A DNA stretch of 64,000 nucleotides from Micromonospora sp. NBC_01813 (GTDB lineage: Bacteria; Actinomycetota; Actinomycetes; Mycobacteriales; Micromonosporaceae), in contig NZ_CP109067.1 in assembly GCF_035917335.1 (NCBI RefSeq), positions 3,099,001 through 3,163,000 on the forward strand, given 5' to 3'. The notes under the pieces were generated by a model that was given only the letters and a program-made list of their open reading frames with translations, did not search any database and was not told where the DNA came from. Within the stretch, counting starts at the first letter, position 1. Each line of letters opens with the position of its first letter. Shown here one piece after another: positions 55,523 to 62,457 of the stretch. The position numbers and the translations under genes were made by a program.

Positions 55523-56452
55523 TCAGGCCACCTTCTCGGCAACGCGGATCTCGGTCCGGGCGACGGTGCCCGGGTCGACGGTTTTGCTGATCGTCCGGAT
55601 CGCCTCCTCCAGGCCGACCCGCTCGACGCGGATGCCGGTGAAGGACACGTCGGCCCGGACCAGTGCCCGGACGGTGGCGTCGGGGTCGGCGGTGTAGATG
55701 TGGGTCCGGTTGCCGACGGTCTCGACCCGGTCGGCGGGGCCGGAGACGGCGATCGGCGGCAGGACGCCGGTCACTTCGACGTCGACCAGGTGCAGGCCGA
55801 CCTCGGCGACGACCTCGGTCACCGAACCGGTGCGGGCGACCTGCCCGCCGGTCACCACCACGACCTGTTCGGCGAGGTGTTCGGCTTCGGCCATGTCATG
55901 GGTGGTGAGCAGCACCGCGCTGCCGGCGGCGGCGACGGTGGCGATCGCCGACCACAGTCCGTCGCGGCTGTCGGCGTCGAGTCCGGTGGTGGGCTCGTCG
56001 AGGAAGAGCAGCTCGGGCCGGCCGACCAGGGCGGTGGCCAGGGCGACCCGGCGGCGTTGGCCGCCGGACAGGGTGCCGCACCGCTTGGTCAGGAACGGTC
56101 CGAGGCCGAGCTGCTCGACGAGCTCCGCACGGGGCACCGGGTCCGGGTAGTGGGCGGCGATCAGGGCGAGGGTTTCGGCGACGGTGAGCCGCCAGGGCAG
56201 GGCGGTCCGCTGTGGGGTCAGACCGAGCCGGGCCTTGACGCCGATGTCGGCGGGGTTGCCGCCGAGCACCTCGACGCGCCCGGAACCGGGGCGACGCAGG
56301 CCGGCGAGGATTTCGATCATGGTGGACTTGCCGGCACCGTTGGGGCCGAGTACGGCGGTCACGCCGGCCGGGACCACCACGGACACCGAGTCGAGCGCGA
56401 CGACGGATCCATAGGTCTTGGTGACGCTGTCGAGACGGGCGAAGACTTCCAC
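55523..56452 (-). CDS. ABC transporter ATP-binding protein
   Basis: 309 residues from a GTG at 56452 (AAGGAG upstream). Walker A is GPNGAGKS at about residues 36-43, the signature is LSGGQ, Walker B is LLFLDEPTTGLD and the H-loop is in TTHD. A C-terminal ~90-residue domain is typical of drug/peptide exporters of the CcmA class. It pairs with the following permease and is separated from the precursor genes by a hairpin. Confidence 0.95.
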   Translation of the reverse strand: MEVFARLDSVTKTYGSVVALDSVSVVVPAGVTAVLGPNGAGKSTMIEILAGLRRPGSGRVEVLGGNPADIGVKARLGLTPQRTALPWRLTVAETLALIAAHYPDPVPRAELVEQLGLGPFLTKRCGTLSGGQRRRVALATALVGRPELLFLDEPTTGLDADSRDGLWSAIATVAAAGSAVLLTTHDMAEAEHLAEQVVVVTGGQVARTGSVTEVVAEVGLHLVDVEVTGVLPPIAVSGPADRVETVGNRTHIYTADPDATVRALVRADVSFTGIRVERVGLEEAIRTISKTVDPGTVARTEIRVAEKVA

Positions 56453-56477
56453 GGAGACTCCTTCGGATATGAAGCAC

Positions 56478-56502
56478 GGAGGGGGCGCAGCGCGCCCCCT
56501 CC
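56478..56502 (-). terminator. Hairpin between precursor genes and the transporter/enzyme genes
   Basis: Perfect 11-bp arms ggagggggcgc (56478-56488) and gcgccccctcc (56492-56502) around a three-base loop, 26 bp before the ATPase start codon. It is followed by no run of T on the minus strand, so partial termination or transcript processing is more likely than full termination. Confidence 0.6.
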
Positions 56503-56592
56503 GCTCGACTGGCTGACGTGAGCCGCCCGTACCTGGCTACCGGCAATCCCTGACACTGCCGGTGGGACCACGGTTTCGGGCTGGCAGCTGGG

Positions 56593-56781
56593 TCAGAGGG
56601 CCTGCGCTTCGACCTCGGCGCACGAGGCGCAGCAGGAGCTGGCGCCGCAGCACGAGCTGGAGCTGCAGCTGGAGGAGCCGGAGGAGGCACCGGTCTCCGG
56701 CAGCGCGGCCGAGTCGCGGATCGAGCTGACCGACAGCTCGTCGAGCTCGAGGTCTTCGACGTCGATGATTTCGTCGGACAT
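56593..56781 (-). CDS. Thiopeptide precursor 1 (Ser/Cys-rich core)
   Basis: 62 residues from an ATG at 56781 with AAAGGTGG upstream. The acidic leader SDEIIDVEDLELDELSVSSI ends in RDSAALPETGA. The likely core after that has six Cys and about 12 Ser, in runs such as SSGSSSCSSSSCCGASSCC, and ends in the uncyclised-looking tail AEVEAQAL. The leader strongly resembles that of the lactazole precursor, which reads LSELTVTSLRDTVALPENGA. A second related precursor lies 85 bp upstream. Confidence 0.9.
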   Translation of the reverse strand: MSDEIIDVEDLELDELSVSSIRDSAALPETGASSGSSSCSSSSCCGASSCCASCAEVEAQAL

Positions 56782-56836
56782 GGGGTCCACCTTTCGTTGC
56801 GGGTTTCGTCCTCGCGGGGGCGAGGGCGTCGTGGTT

Positions 56837-56859
56837 GCCGGCGCGGGGGTGCCGCCGGC
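56837..56859 (-). other. Hairpin just after precursor 2
   Basis: gccggcg (56837-56843) and cgccggc (56853-56859) are perfect 7-bp arms, starting 8 bp after the precursor-2 stop codon. It could stabilise that part of the transcript or attenuate read-through to precursor 1. Confidence 0.4.
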
Positions 56860-56866
56860 GGGTGGG

Positions 56867-57055
56867 TCAGGTGACGTAGCAGCAGGAGCAGGAGGCCCGA
56901 CCGCCGTCGCCGGCCGAGGACGCTCCGGTCTCGGGCAGTGCCACCGAGTCCCGCATCGCGGTGACGGTGAGCGGTCCGAGATCCAGCCCGTCCACGTCGA
57001 TGTCCAGGTCGTAGTCCTGGGTGAACTCCCAGGTCGTCGACAGTTCGGTCAACAT
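56867..57055 (-). CDS. Thiopeptide precursor 2 (short core with Asp and Arg)
   Basis: 62 residues from an ATG at 57055 with AGGAGG upstream. The leader has the same closing pattern as precursor 1: LGPLTVTAMRDSVALPETGA. The predicted core is SSAGDGGRASCSCCYVT, with three Cys, four Ser, one Asp and one Arg. It is the first gene of the operon. Which Ser pair forms the pyridine is not certain; S1 with S10 or S12 are the plausible pairs by analogy with known ring sizes. Confidence 0.9.
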   Translation of the reverse strand: MLTELSTTWEFTQDYDLDIDVDGLDLGPLTVTAMRDSVALPETGASSAGDGGRASCSCCYVT

Positions 57056-57139
57056 CGCGCACCTCCTAGTCGGCCCGGGAGCCGTTCGCTGGGCCGCTCC
57101 TTGACTTCCACCTGACGTTCTATCTTGTCGCTGCGCTTG

Positions 57140-57168
57140 AGATTAGTTGAACGTCTAGGTTCGGTCAA
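57140..57168 (-). promoter_or_regulatory. Promoter of the thiopeptide operon
   Basis: On the minus strand TTGACC (57163-57168) and TAATCT (57140-57145) are separated by exactly 17 bases. The spacer contains gacgttcaac, whose complement gttgaacgtc matches a motif in the promoter of the GCAFS peptide (TTGAACGTC at 41830-41838). Transcription would start near 57133, giving a leader of about 75 nt before precursor 2. Confidence 0.6.
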
Positions 57169-57247
57169 CCATTGGAGATGACTGAATTTGGGCAGCCGAC
57201 CACAGCCGGCCACAAACAACGCAGAAATACGGACTCAGCGGGAAATG

Positions 57248-58147
57248 TCAGATCCGGTACGCCGGATCCTCGACCTCGTCGAACCGCTCCAGCTCCGTCA
57301 ACAGCCGACGACGCAGCACCGCCGCCCGGTCGGCGAACCCACGCTGCATCGCCACGTACTCGGTCCGGCCGTGCGCGGTCTCGATCCGCACCGGCGGATA
57401 CCCCAGCTCCCGCAGGTCGTACGGGCTGGCCCGCATGTCCAGGTCGCGGATGTCGCGGGCCAGCTCGAAGCAGTCCACCACGACCTCCGCCGACACCAAC
57501 GGCACCAGCCGGTACGCGTGCTTGTAGAGATCCATGTTGGCGTGCAGGCAGCCGGGCTGCTCGAACTCGGCCTGCGTCGGCCGGGTCGGCGCCAACAGGT
57601 TCAGCGGCCGGGCCGCCGGAGTGAAGAACCGGTACGCGTCGAAGTGGCTGCACCGGATCCGCTGGCTGTCGACGAACTCGGCAATACCCTGCGGGCTCAT
57701 CCGCAGCGGCCACCGTTCGTGCCGCACCTCGTCGGGCGCCTGCCGGTAGACCATCGCCCACTCGTGCAGCCCGAAGCAGCCGAAGTGCCCCGGCCGACCT
57801 TCGGTACGCGCCAGCAGCTCGCGTACCAGGGCCACGGTCTCACCACGGCGGGCCAGGAACCCGGCGACGTCCACGGTGACCACCGGACCGGCCGGGGTCG
57901 CCACCGCACGGTAGTGCCGGCCCCACTCGGCCGGATCGGCCTCGGCCAGGGAAACCCCCGCGCCGGGATGCCACCGACGCAACTGCGCCGGTCGGTACGC
58001 GTAGTACGTGAACAGGAAATCGGCGACCGGATGTGCCTCGCCCCGCCGACGGCGCTCCAGGTGCCCACCGACCAGCCGGTCGACGCGCTCGGCGTGCGCG
58101 TCGCGCCGACGGGTCCAGTCGGCCCGGTCGAGCACGGTCTCGGTCAC
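57248..58147 (-). CDS. Conserved actinomycete protein of unassigned function
   Basis: 299 residues from a GTG at 58147. Motifs seen are HPVADFLFTYYAYRPAQLRRWHPG, GHFGCFGLHEWAMVYRQ, SHFDAYRFFTPAARPLNLL and GCLHANMDLYKHAYRLVPLV. They have many His/Trp/Tyr and look enzymatic. Proteins of this type are sometimes labelled 3-methyladenine DNA glycosylase in actinomycete genomes, but I see no helix-hairpin-helix or known glycosylase motif, so I do not adopt that name. It lies 193 bp beyond the precursor genes and probably is not part of the cluster. Confidence 0.6.
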   Translation of the reverse strand: MTETVLDRADWTRRRDAHAERVDRLVGGHLERRRRGEAHPVADFLFTYYAYRPAQLRRWHPGAGVSLAEADPAEWGRHYRAVATPAGPVVTVDVAGFLARRGETVALVRELLARTEGRPGHFGCFGLHEWAMVYRQAPDEVRHERWPLRMSPQGIAEFVDSQRIRCSHFDAYRFFTPAARPLNLLAPTRPTQAEFEQPGCLHANMDLYKHAYRLVPLVSAEVVVDCFELARDIRDLDMRASPYDLRELGYPPVRIETAHGRTEYVAMQRGFADRAAVLRRRLLTELERFDEVEDPAYRI

Positions 58148-58205
58148 CCGACCAGGGTAGGCCGGCGCCTGACGGCACCGGCAGACCGGCCGTCGTCGCG
58201 CGGGA

Positions 58206-58742
58206 TCAGGCTGCGGAGACCTGACCGTCGACGTCGACGTCAGCCTCGGTGTCGGTGTCGGCGCCGTCCTCGGTGTCGGTGTCGCCGACCCGCAGCAGCG
58301 CCTCCCGGCGGCAGAGCACACTCACCCGGTAGGACACACCCAGATTCGACCAGATCTCCCCGCGCAGTTGCAGACACAGACCGACCCCGGGCTCCCCTTC
58401 GGGATGCTCGAAGAAGTCCACCGTCGGCTCGGCGAGCGCGCCGACCAGGCCCTGGGACTGCCGGGCGGTCGGGGCGACCTGCAGCAGCCCGGCGGTCACC
58501 TGGACCTCCACGTCGTCGAGGGTGTCGACGTCGTACCAGTGGGTGTCCGGCAGGAACAGCACGGCGTCCACGGCACGTCGGGTGTAGTCGGGGCCCGCCA
58601 TGCCGCTGCCTGCGGCCGGACGGTCACCGATCCACGCGACGCCGGCGTAGTCGGTACGCAGCCGGCGCGACTCGGTATGCAACTCGGTGACGAGCGTGTC
58701 GAGACGGGGCTGGGCGGCGAGATGGACAGCGGCTTCGATCAC
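58206..58742 (-). CDS. Hypothetical protein, coupled to the GGDEF-STAND gene
   Basis: 178 residues from a GTG at 58742 that overlaps the preceding stop by four bases (GTGA). The mixed alpha/beta body includes TDYAGVAWIGDRP, AVLFLPDTHWYDVDTLDDVEVQV and VSYRVSVLCRREAL, and an Asp/Thr-rich end follows. I do not recognise the family. Coupling to the large sensor-like gene suggests a joint role, perhaps as a partner protein. Confidence 0.6.
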   Translation of the reverse strand: MIEAAVHLAAQPRLDTLVTELHTESRRLRTDYAGVAWIGDRPAAGSGMAGPDYTRRAVDAVLFLPDTHWYDVDTLDDVEVQVTAGLLQVAPTARQSQGLVGALAEPTVDFFEHPEGEPGVGLCLQLRGEIWSNLGVSYRVSVLCRREALLRVGDTDTEDGADTDTEADVDVDGQVSAA

Positions 58743-61700
58743 CCACGGGACCCTAGCATCGTGGCCGGGTCCCGGGGTCCCTCCGGGGCGCAGTCGAGTG
58801 CCTGGTCGACGATCAGGTCCAACGCGGTGGCGGTGCCGCAGCCCCAGGCTTGCGCGTACCCGGACTCACCGAGCGCGGCCCGGCCGGCGGCGCGGGTCGC
58901 GTCGCACCGGGCCTGCACGGCGACCGGCGCGACCAGACCGTAGCGGCGACGCAGCGAGTCGACGGCAGCGAGGATCCGCACCGCCAGCGCCGGATCGTCG
59001 TCGACGATCACCTCGGCCACCGTCTCCAGCGAGGTCGCCAGGTCCGCCCGGTCACCCAACTCGTAACGGCGCTGCAACGCGGCGACGAACAACCGCAGTG
59101 CGGCGGGCCGGTCGTCGACCGCGAGCCGGCACTGGCCGAGCTGATGCAGCGCGACCGCCGCACCGAACAGGTCACCGAGCTCCGATGCCAGCTCCAGCGC
59201 GTCCCGGGCCACCTCGGCCGCGCCCACCGGATCCGGGCGGGCCAGCAGGATCTCGGCCAGGCAGGTCAACCCGAGCAGGACACCCCGACTGTTGCCGGCT
59301 TCGCGCTCCAGCGCGAGACACTGGTTGATGTGCCAGTCGGCGTCGGCGATGTCGCCCAGCCGCAGGCAGACCTTGGCGAGGTTGCCGAGCGCGATCGCCA
59401 TCCCGGACTTGGCCCCCAGCTCCCGCCACACCTCCAGCCCGTACCGGAAGTGGTCGCCGGCCTCGTCGTAACGGCCGGCGAGCATGGCCGCCACGCCGAG
59501 AACGTTGCGGGCCTGCGCGGTGCCTTCCTGATCACCGACGCGTTCGGTCAGCACGAGGCAGTCCGCGCCGAGTCGCGCGGCGGTCGCCGTGTCGTCCTGC
59601 GTGGCCGCCAGCACCGCCGCCGGATACAGCAGCTGTCGCCGGTGCTCGTCGGCCAGCCCGGCCGGGGCGGAGATGACCCGGTCGAGCCACTGTCGGCCAT
59701 CGCGGATGTGGCTGCCGTTGCGCCAGTACCGCCACAGTCCGAGGCAGAGTCGGGTCGCGACCGCCAGGTCGTCGGCGGCGACGGCCGCGTCGAGCGCCGC
59801 CCGCAGATTGAGGTAGTCGTGGTCGAGCTCCTCGGCCCAGCGGCCCTGCTCCGGACCGGCCATCCCGGCACCGGCCCGGTCGGCGAACTCGGCGAAGTAC
59901 GTCAGGTAGTCGCGCAACTGCCGGGCACGCCGCTGCTCGGTCGGCAACTGCCGGGCCCGGGCCGCGATGGTGTTGAGCATCGCGTACCGCCGGGTTCCGC
60001 CGCTGCCGGCGACCGCCACCAGCAGGCTCTTGCGAACCAACGCCGCCAGCCCGTCGGCGACGGCGTCGACCGGGTCCGCCGGCACCCCGGCCACCGCCGC
60101 GATCGCCGCCGCCGTGGCGCTGGCGGGAAAGACCGCGACGGCGAGGAAGATCTCCTGCTGCTGCGGATCGAGCAGCCCGTAGCTCCAGTCGACCGTGCCC
60201 CGCAGCGTCTGCTGGCGGGGCGGCCGGTCCACCGGGCCGCAGCCGAGTGCGTCCAGTCGCGGCCCGAGCCGCTCCAGCAGTGCCGTCGGACTCAGCTGGT
60301 CGGTACGGGCGGCGGCGAGCTCGATCGCCAACGGCAACCCGTCGAGTCGCCGGCACAGCTGCGCGACCGCCGGCAGCGACTCGGCGGTCAACACGAAATC
60401 GGCGTCGGCCGCCCGGGCCAGCTGGTCGAACAGGGCGATCGCCGGATGCGTGGCGATCGCCTCGGCGGCGGCACCGGCACCCTGCGGCAGGTCGGTCACC
60501 GGCGGCAACGGCAGCGGCGGGACCCGGAACACCTGTTCACCGTAGATCCCCAGCGGCTCCCGGCTGGTGGCCAGCGCCCGGATGCGCCCGGCGGCGGCCA
60601 GCAGTTGGCCCAGTGGCGGGCCGGCGACCAACGCCTGCTCCAGGTTGTCCAGCACCAACAGCAGCTCGACGTCGGCCAGCTGCTCCGCCAGAGCGTCCAA
60701 GATCGACTGATCGAGCCGCGGCGACACGTCCAGGGCGGCGGCGACCGCAGCCAGCACGTCGTCGGCGGTCCGGGCCGCGGCCAGCGCGACAAAGCAGACG
60801 CCGTCGTCGAACCGGGTCGCGACCTGGGCCGCGACCGACAGCGACAGCCGGGTCTTGCCGATCCCGCCGGCACCGACCAGGGTCACCAGCCGGCCAACGG
60901 CCAGCACCTCGCCGACCCGGGTGACCTCCCGGTCGCGGCCCACCAGCGGCGTCATCGGCGCGGGCAGCCGTACCCGGGGTTGCCCCCGGCCGAGCAGCTC
61001 CGGGCTCACCGTCCAGCCGCCGGTGCCCGAGCCGACCAGGCCACGACGGCCGCGGACCCGGTCGAGCTCCCGGGCGGCCAAGGCCGGCAACCCGGCGCTC
61101 TGCCGGGCGAACCAGGACACCAGTGCCCGGCTCGGCTCGCCGCGCAACACGGTCCGCAACCAGATCCGCAGCGTCGCCGGCGACCACGGGGAGAGCTCGA
61201 TCCGGTCCAGCTCCGGCAGGTGCACCTGGGCGAACCCGGACCCGGACAGCGGATCCGGGCCGGCCACCGAGACCGGCTCGCCGACCTGGGTCGCGGTCGG
61301 CGACACCGCTGCCAGCCCGGTTTCGGTGCCGGCCCGCACCAGTCCGAGCACCGGCGGCAACATCCTCGGCCGGGACCAGGCGCGCAGCAGCTCCGGGACC
61401 CGGTCCGCCGCGGCCAGGTCGGCGATCAGCAGCAGTCGCTCGGCGAAGACCGGCATCGGCAGCGGCTCCGGCTCGGACGGCACCCTGACCACCGCGAATC
61501 CACGCAGCGTGGCCAGTCGCGCGACCTCGGCGAGGAAGCGGGTATGCCCCACACCGCGTGGCCCGTGCACCCACGCGGCCCCACGGCCGGCCAACTGCAG
61601 CCGGGTCAGGAACTCGTGCGTACGACGCAGTGGCTCGTCACGCTCCCACAGCCGCGACCCGTCCCCGTCGGAGATCTCCACATCGTCGGCGACCGCGCTG

Positions 61701-62161
61701 TCCCGACCACGGCGCTTCGCCAGGTAGTTGCGCCGGTCTGCGTGGTCGAGCAGTTGGTCGGCGGTGCGTCCGTCGTGCGGCGCCGACGCCACACCGAGGC
61801 TGACCGTCAGGTGCAGTGGCGGGTCACCCGCGAACTCCGTGGCCCGGATCCGCTCGGTCAACCGCAGCGCGAGCCGCACCGCGTCGGACCGGTCGGTATC
61901 CGGCAGCACCACGACGAACTCGTCCCCGCCGTAGCGGAACAGGGCGTCCTGCGTTCGGCAGATCGTGCGCACCCGGTCGGCCAGTTGCCGCAGCACCCGG
62001 TCACCCCGCAGATGGCCGTAGACGTCATTGACGGTCTTGAAGAAGTCGACGTCGAAGAGGAACACCGCGCAGGGCTGCCCGGGGCGGCTCAGTTGCCGCC
62101 TGAGGTAAGGCTCCAGGGAGGCACGCGGACGGGCTCCCGTGACCGAATCGGCCGCCGCCAC
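58739..62161 (-). CDS. Diguanylate cyclase fused to STAND NTPase and TPR-like tail
   Basis: 1140 residues from a GTG at 62161 with GAGAGGT upstream. A GGDEF domain (about 10-160) has GGDEF intact at 78-82 and the inhibitory RTQD I-site exactly five residues before it at 69-72, so cyclase activity with product inhibition is expected. The next block has a degenerate Walker A (GPRGVGHT, near 196; Lys replaced by His). A second NTPase block (about 405-760) has a good Walker A GAGGIGKT near 429 and LLVLDNLEQALV, as in AfsR/STAND regulators. The C-terminal ~350 residues are helical repeats of TPR type. No DNA-binding domain is visible. The fusion is unusual. Confidence 0.88.
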   Translation of the reverse strand: MAAADSVTGARPRASLEPYLRRQLSRPGQPCAVFLFDVDFFKTVNDVYGHLRGDRVLRQLADRVRTICRTQDALFRYGGDEFVVVLPDTDRSDAVRLALRLTERIRATEFAGDPPLHLTVSLGVASAPHDGRTADQLLDHADRRNYLAKRRGRDSAVADDVEISDGDGSRLWERDEPLRRTHEFLTRLQLAGRGAAWVHGPRGVGHTRFLAEVARLATLRGFAVVRVPSEPEPLPMPVFAERLLLIADLAAADRVPELLRAWSRPRMLPPVLGLVRAGTETGLAAVSPTATQVGEPVSVAGPDPLSGSGFAQVHLPELDRIELSPWSPATLRIWLRTVLRGEPSRALVSWFARQSAGLPALAARELDRVRGRRGLVGSGTGGWTVSPELLGRGQPRVRLPAPMTPLVGRDREVTRVGEVLAVGRLVTLVGAGGIGKTRLSLSVAAQVATRFDDGVCFVALAAARTADDVLAAVAAALDVSPRLDQSILDALAEQLADVELLLVLDNLEQALVAGPPLGQLLAAAGRIRALATSREPLGIYGEQVFRVPPLPLPPVTDLPQGAGAAAEAIATHPAIALFDQLARAADADFVLTAESLPAVAQLCRRLDGLPLAIELAAARTDQLSPTALLERLGPRLDALGCGPVDRPPRQQTLRGTVDWSYGLLDPQQQEIFLAVAVFPASATAAAIAAVAGVPADPVDAVADGLAALVRKSLLVAVAGSGGTRRYAMLNTIAARARQLPTEQRRARQLRDYLTYFAEFADRAGAGMAGPEQGRWAEELDHDYLNLRAALDAAVAADDLAVATRLCLGLWRYWRNGSHIRDGRQWLDRVISAPAGLADEHRRQLLYPAAVLAATQDDTATAARLGADCLVLTERVGDQEGTAQARNVLGVAAMLAGRYDEAGDHFRYGLEVWRELGAKSGMAIALGNLAKVCLRLGDIADADWHINQCLALEREAGNSRGVLLGLTCLAEILLARPDPVGAAEVARDALELASELGDLFGAAVALHQLGQCRLAVDDRPAALRLFVAALQRRYELGDRADLATSLETVAEVIVDDDPALAVRILAAVDSLRRRYGLVAPVAVQARCDATRAAGRAALGESGYAQAWGCGTATALDLIVDQALDCAPEGPRDPATMLGSRG

Positions 62162-62457
62162 GTCGTACCTCTCACCGCCCTCGTCACCACCGGTGTGCCG
62201 GTCACCCGAGCGCCAGGTGTGTCGGCGTGGTTAACAGTGCCCGTAACCCAGGTCACTACAAAATCGATGTTATCCGGCGAGGAGCACGCACGGAGTCCAC
62301 CGGCCCGCCGCACGTCCTGCACGATAGGAGGATGTTCGTTCCCGGTCCGGAGGTTTCTGCTACGTACCAAGGTCCACCGTAGCGTGTCGAATGTCGCACC
62401 CGGACGGACTCTTCCATCGGCAACACGGTCCCGCCATTCGTCAGGAGGATTCCACCG
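62162..62457. other. Divergent intergenic region
   Basis: The 296 bp between the GGDEF-STAND gene (minus) and the subtilase gene (plus). It includes a less GC-rich stretch (about 62225-62275, ttaacagtgcccgtaaccca and nearby) likely to hold promoters. No RNA gene or ORF is supported. Confidence 0.5.

Noticed and set aside
56700..56715. LPETG in the precursor leaders as a sortase signal
   Set aside because: The motif is part of the ALPETGA leader end common to both precursors; no membrane segment or positive tail follows, and the peptides are cytoplasmic substrates of the maturation enzymes.
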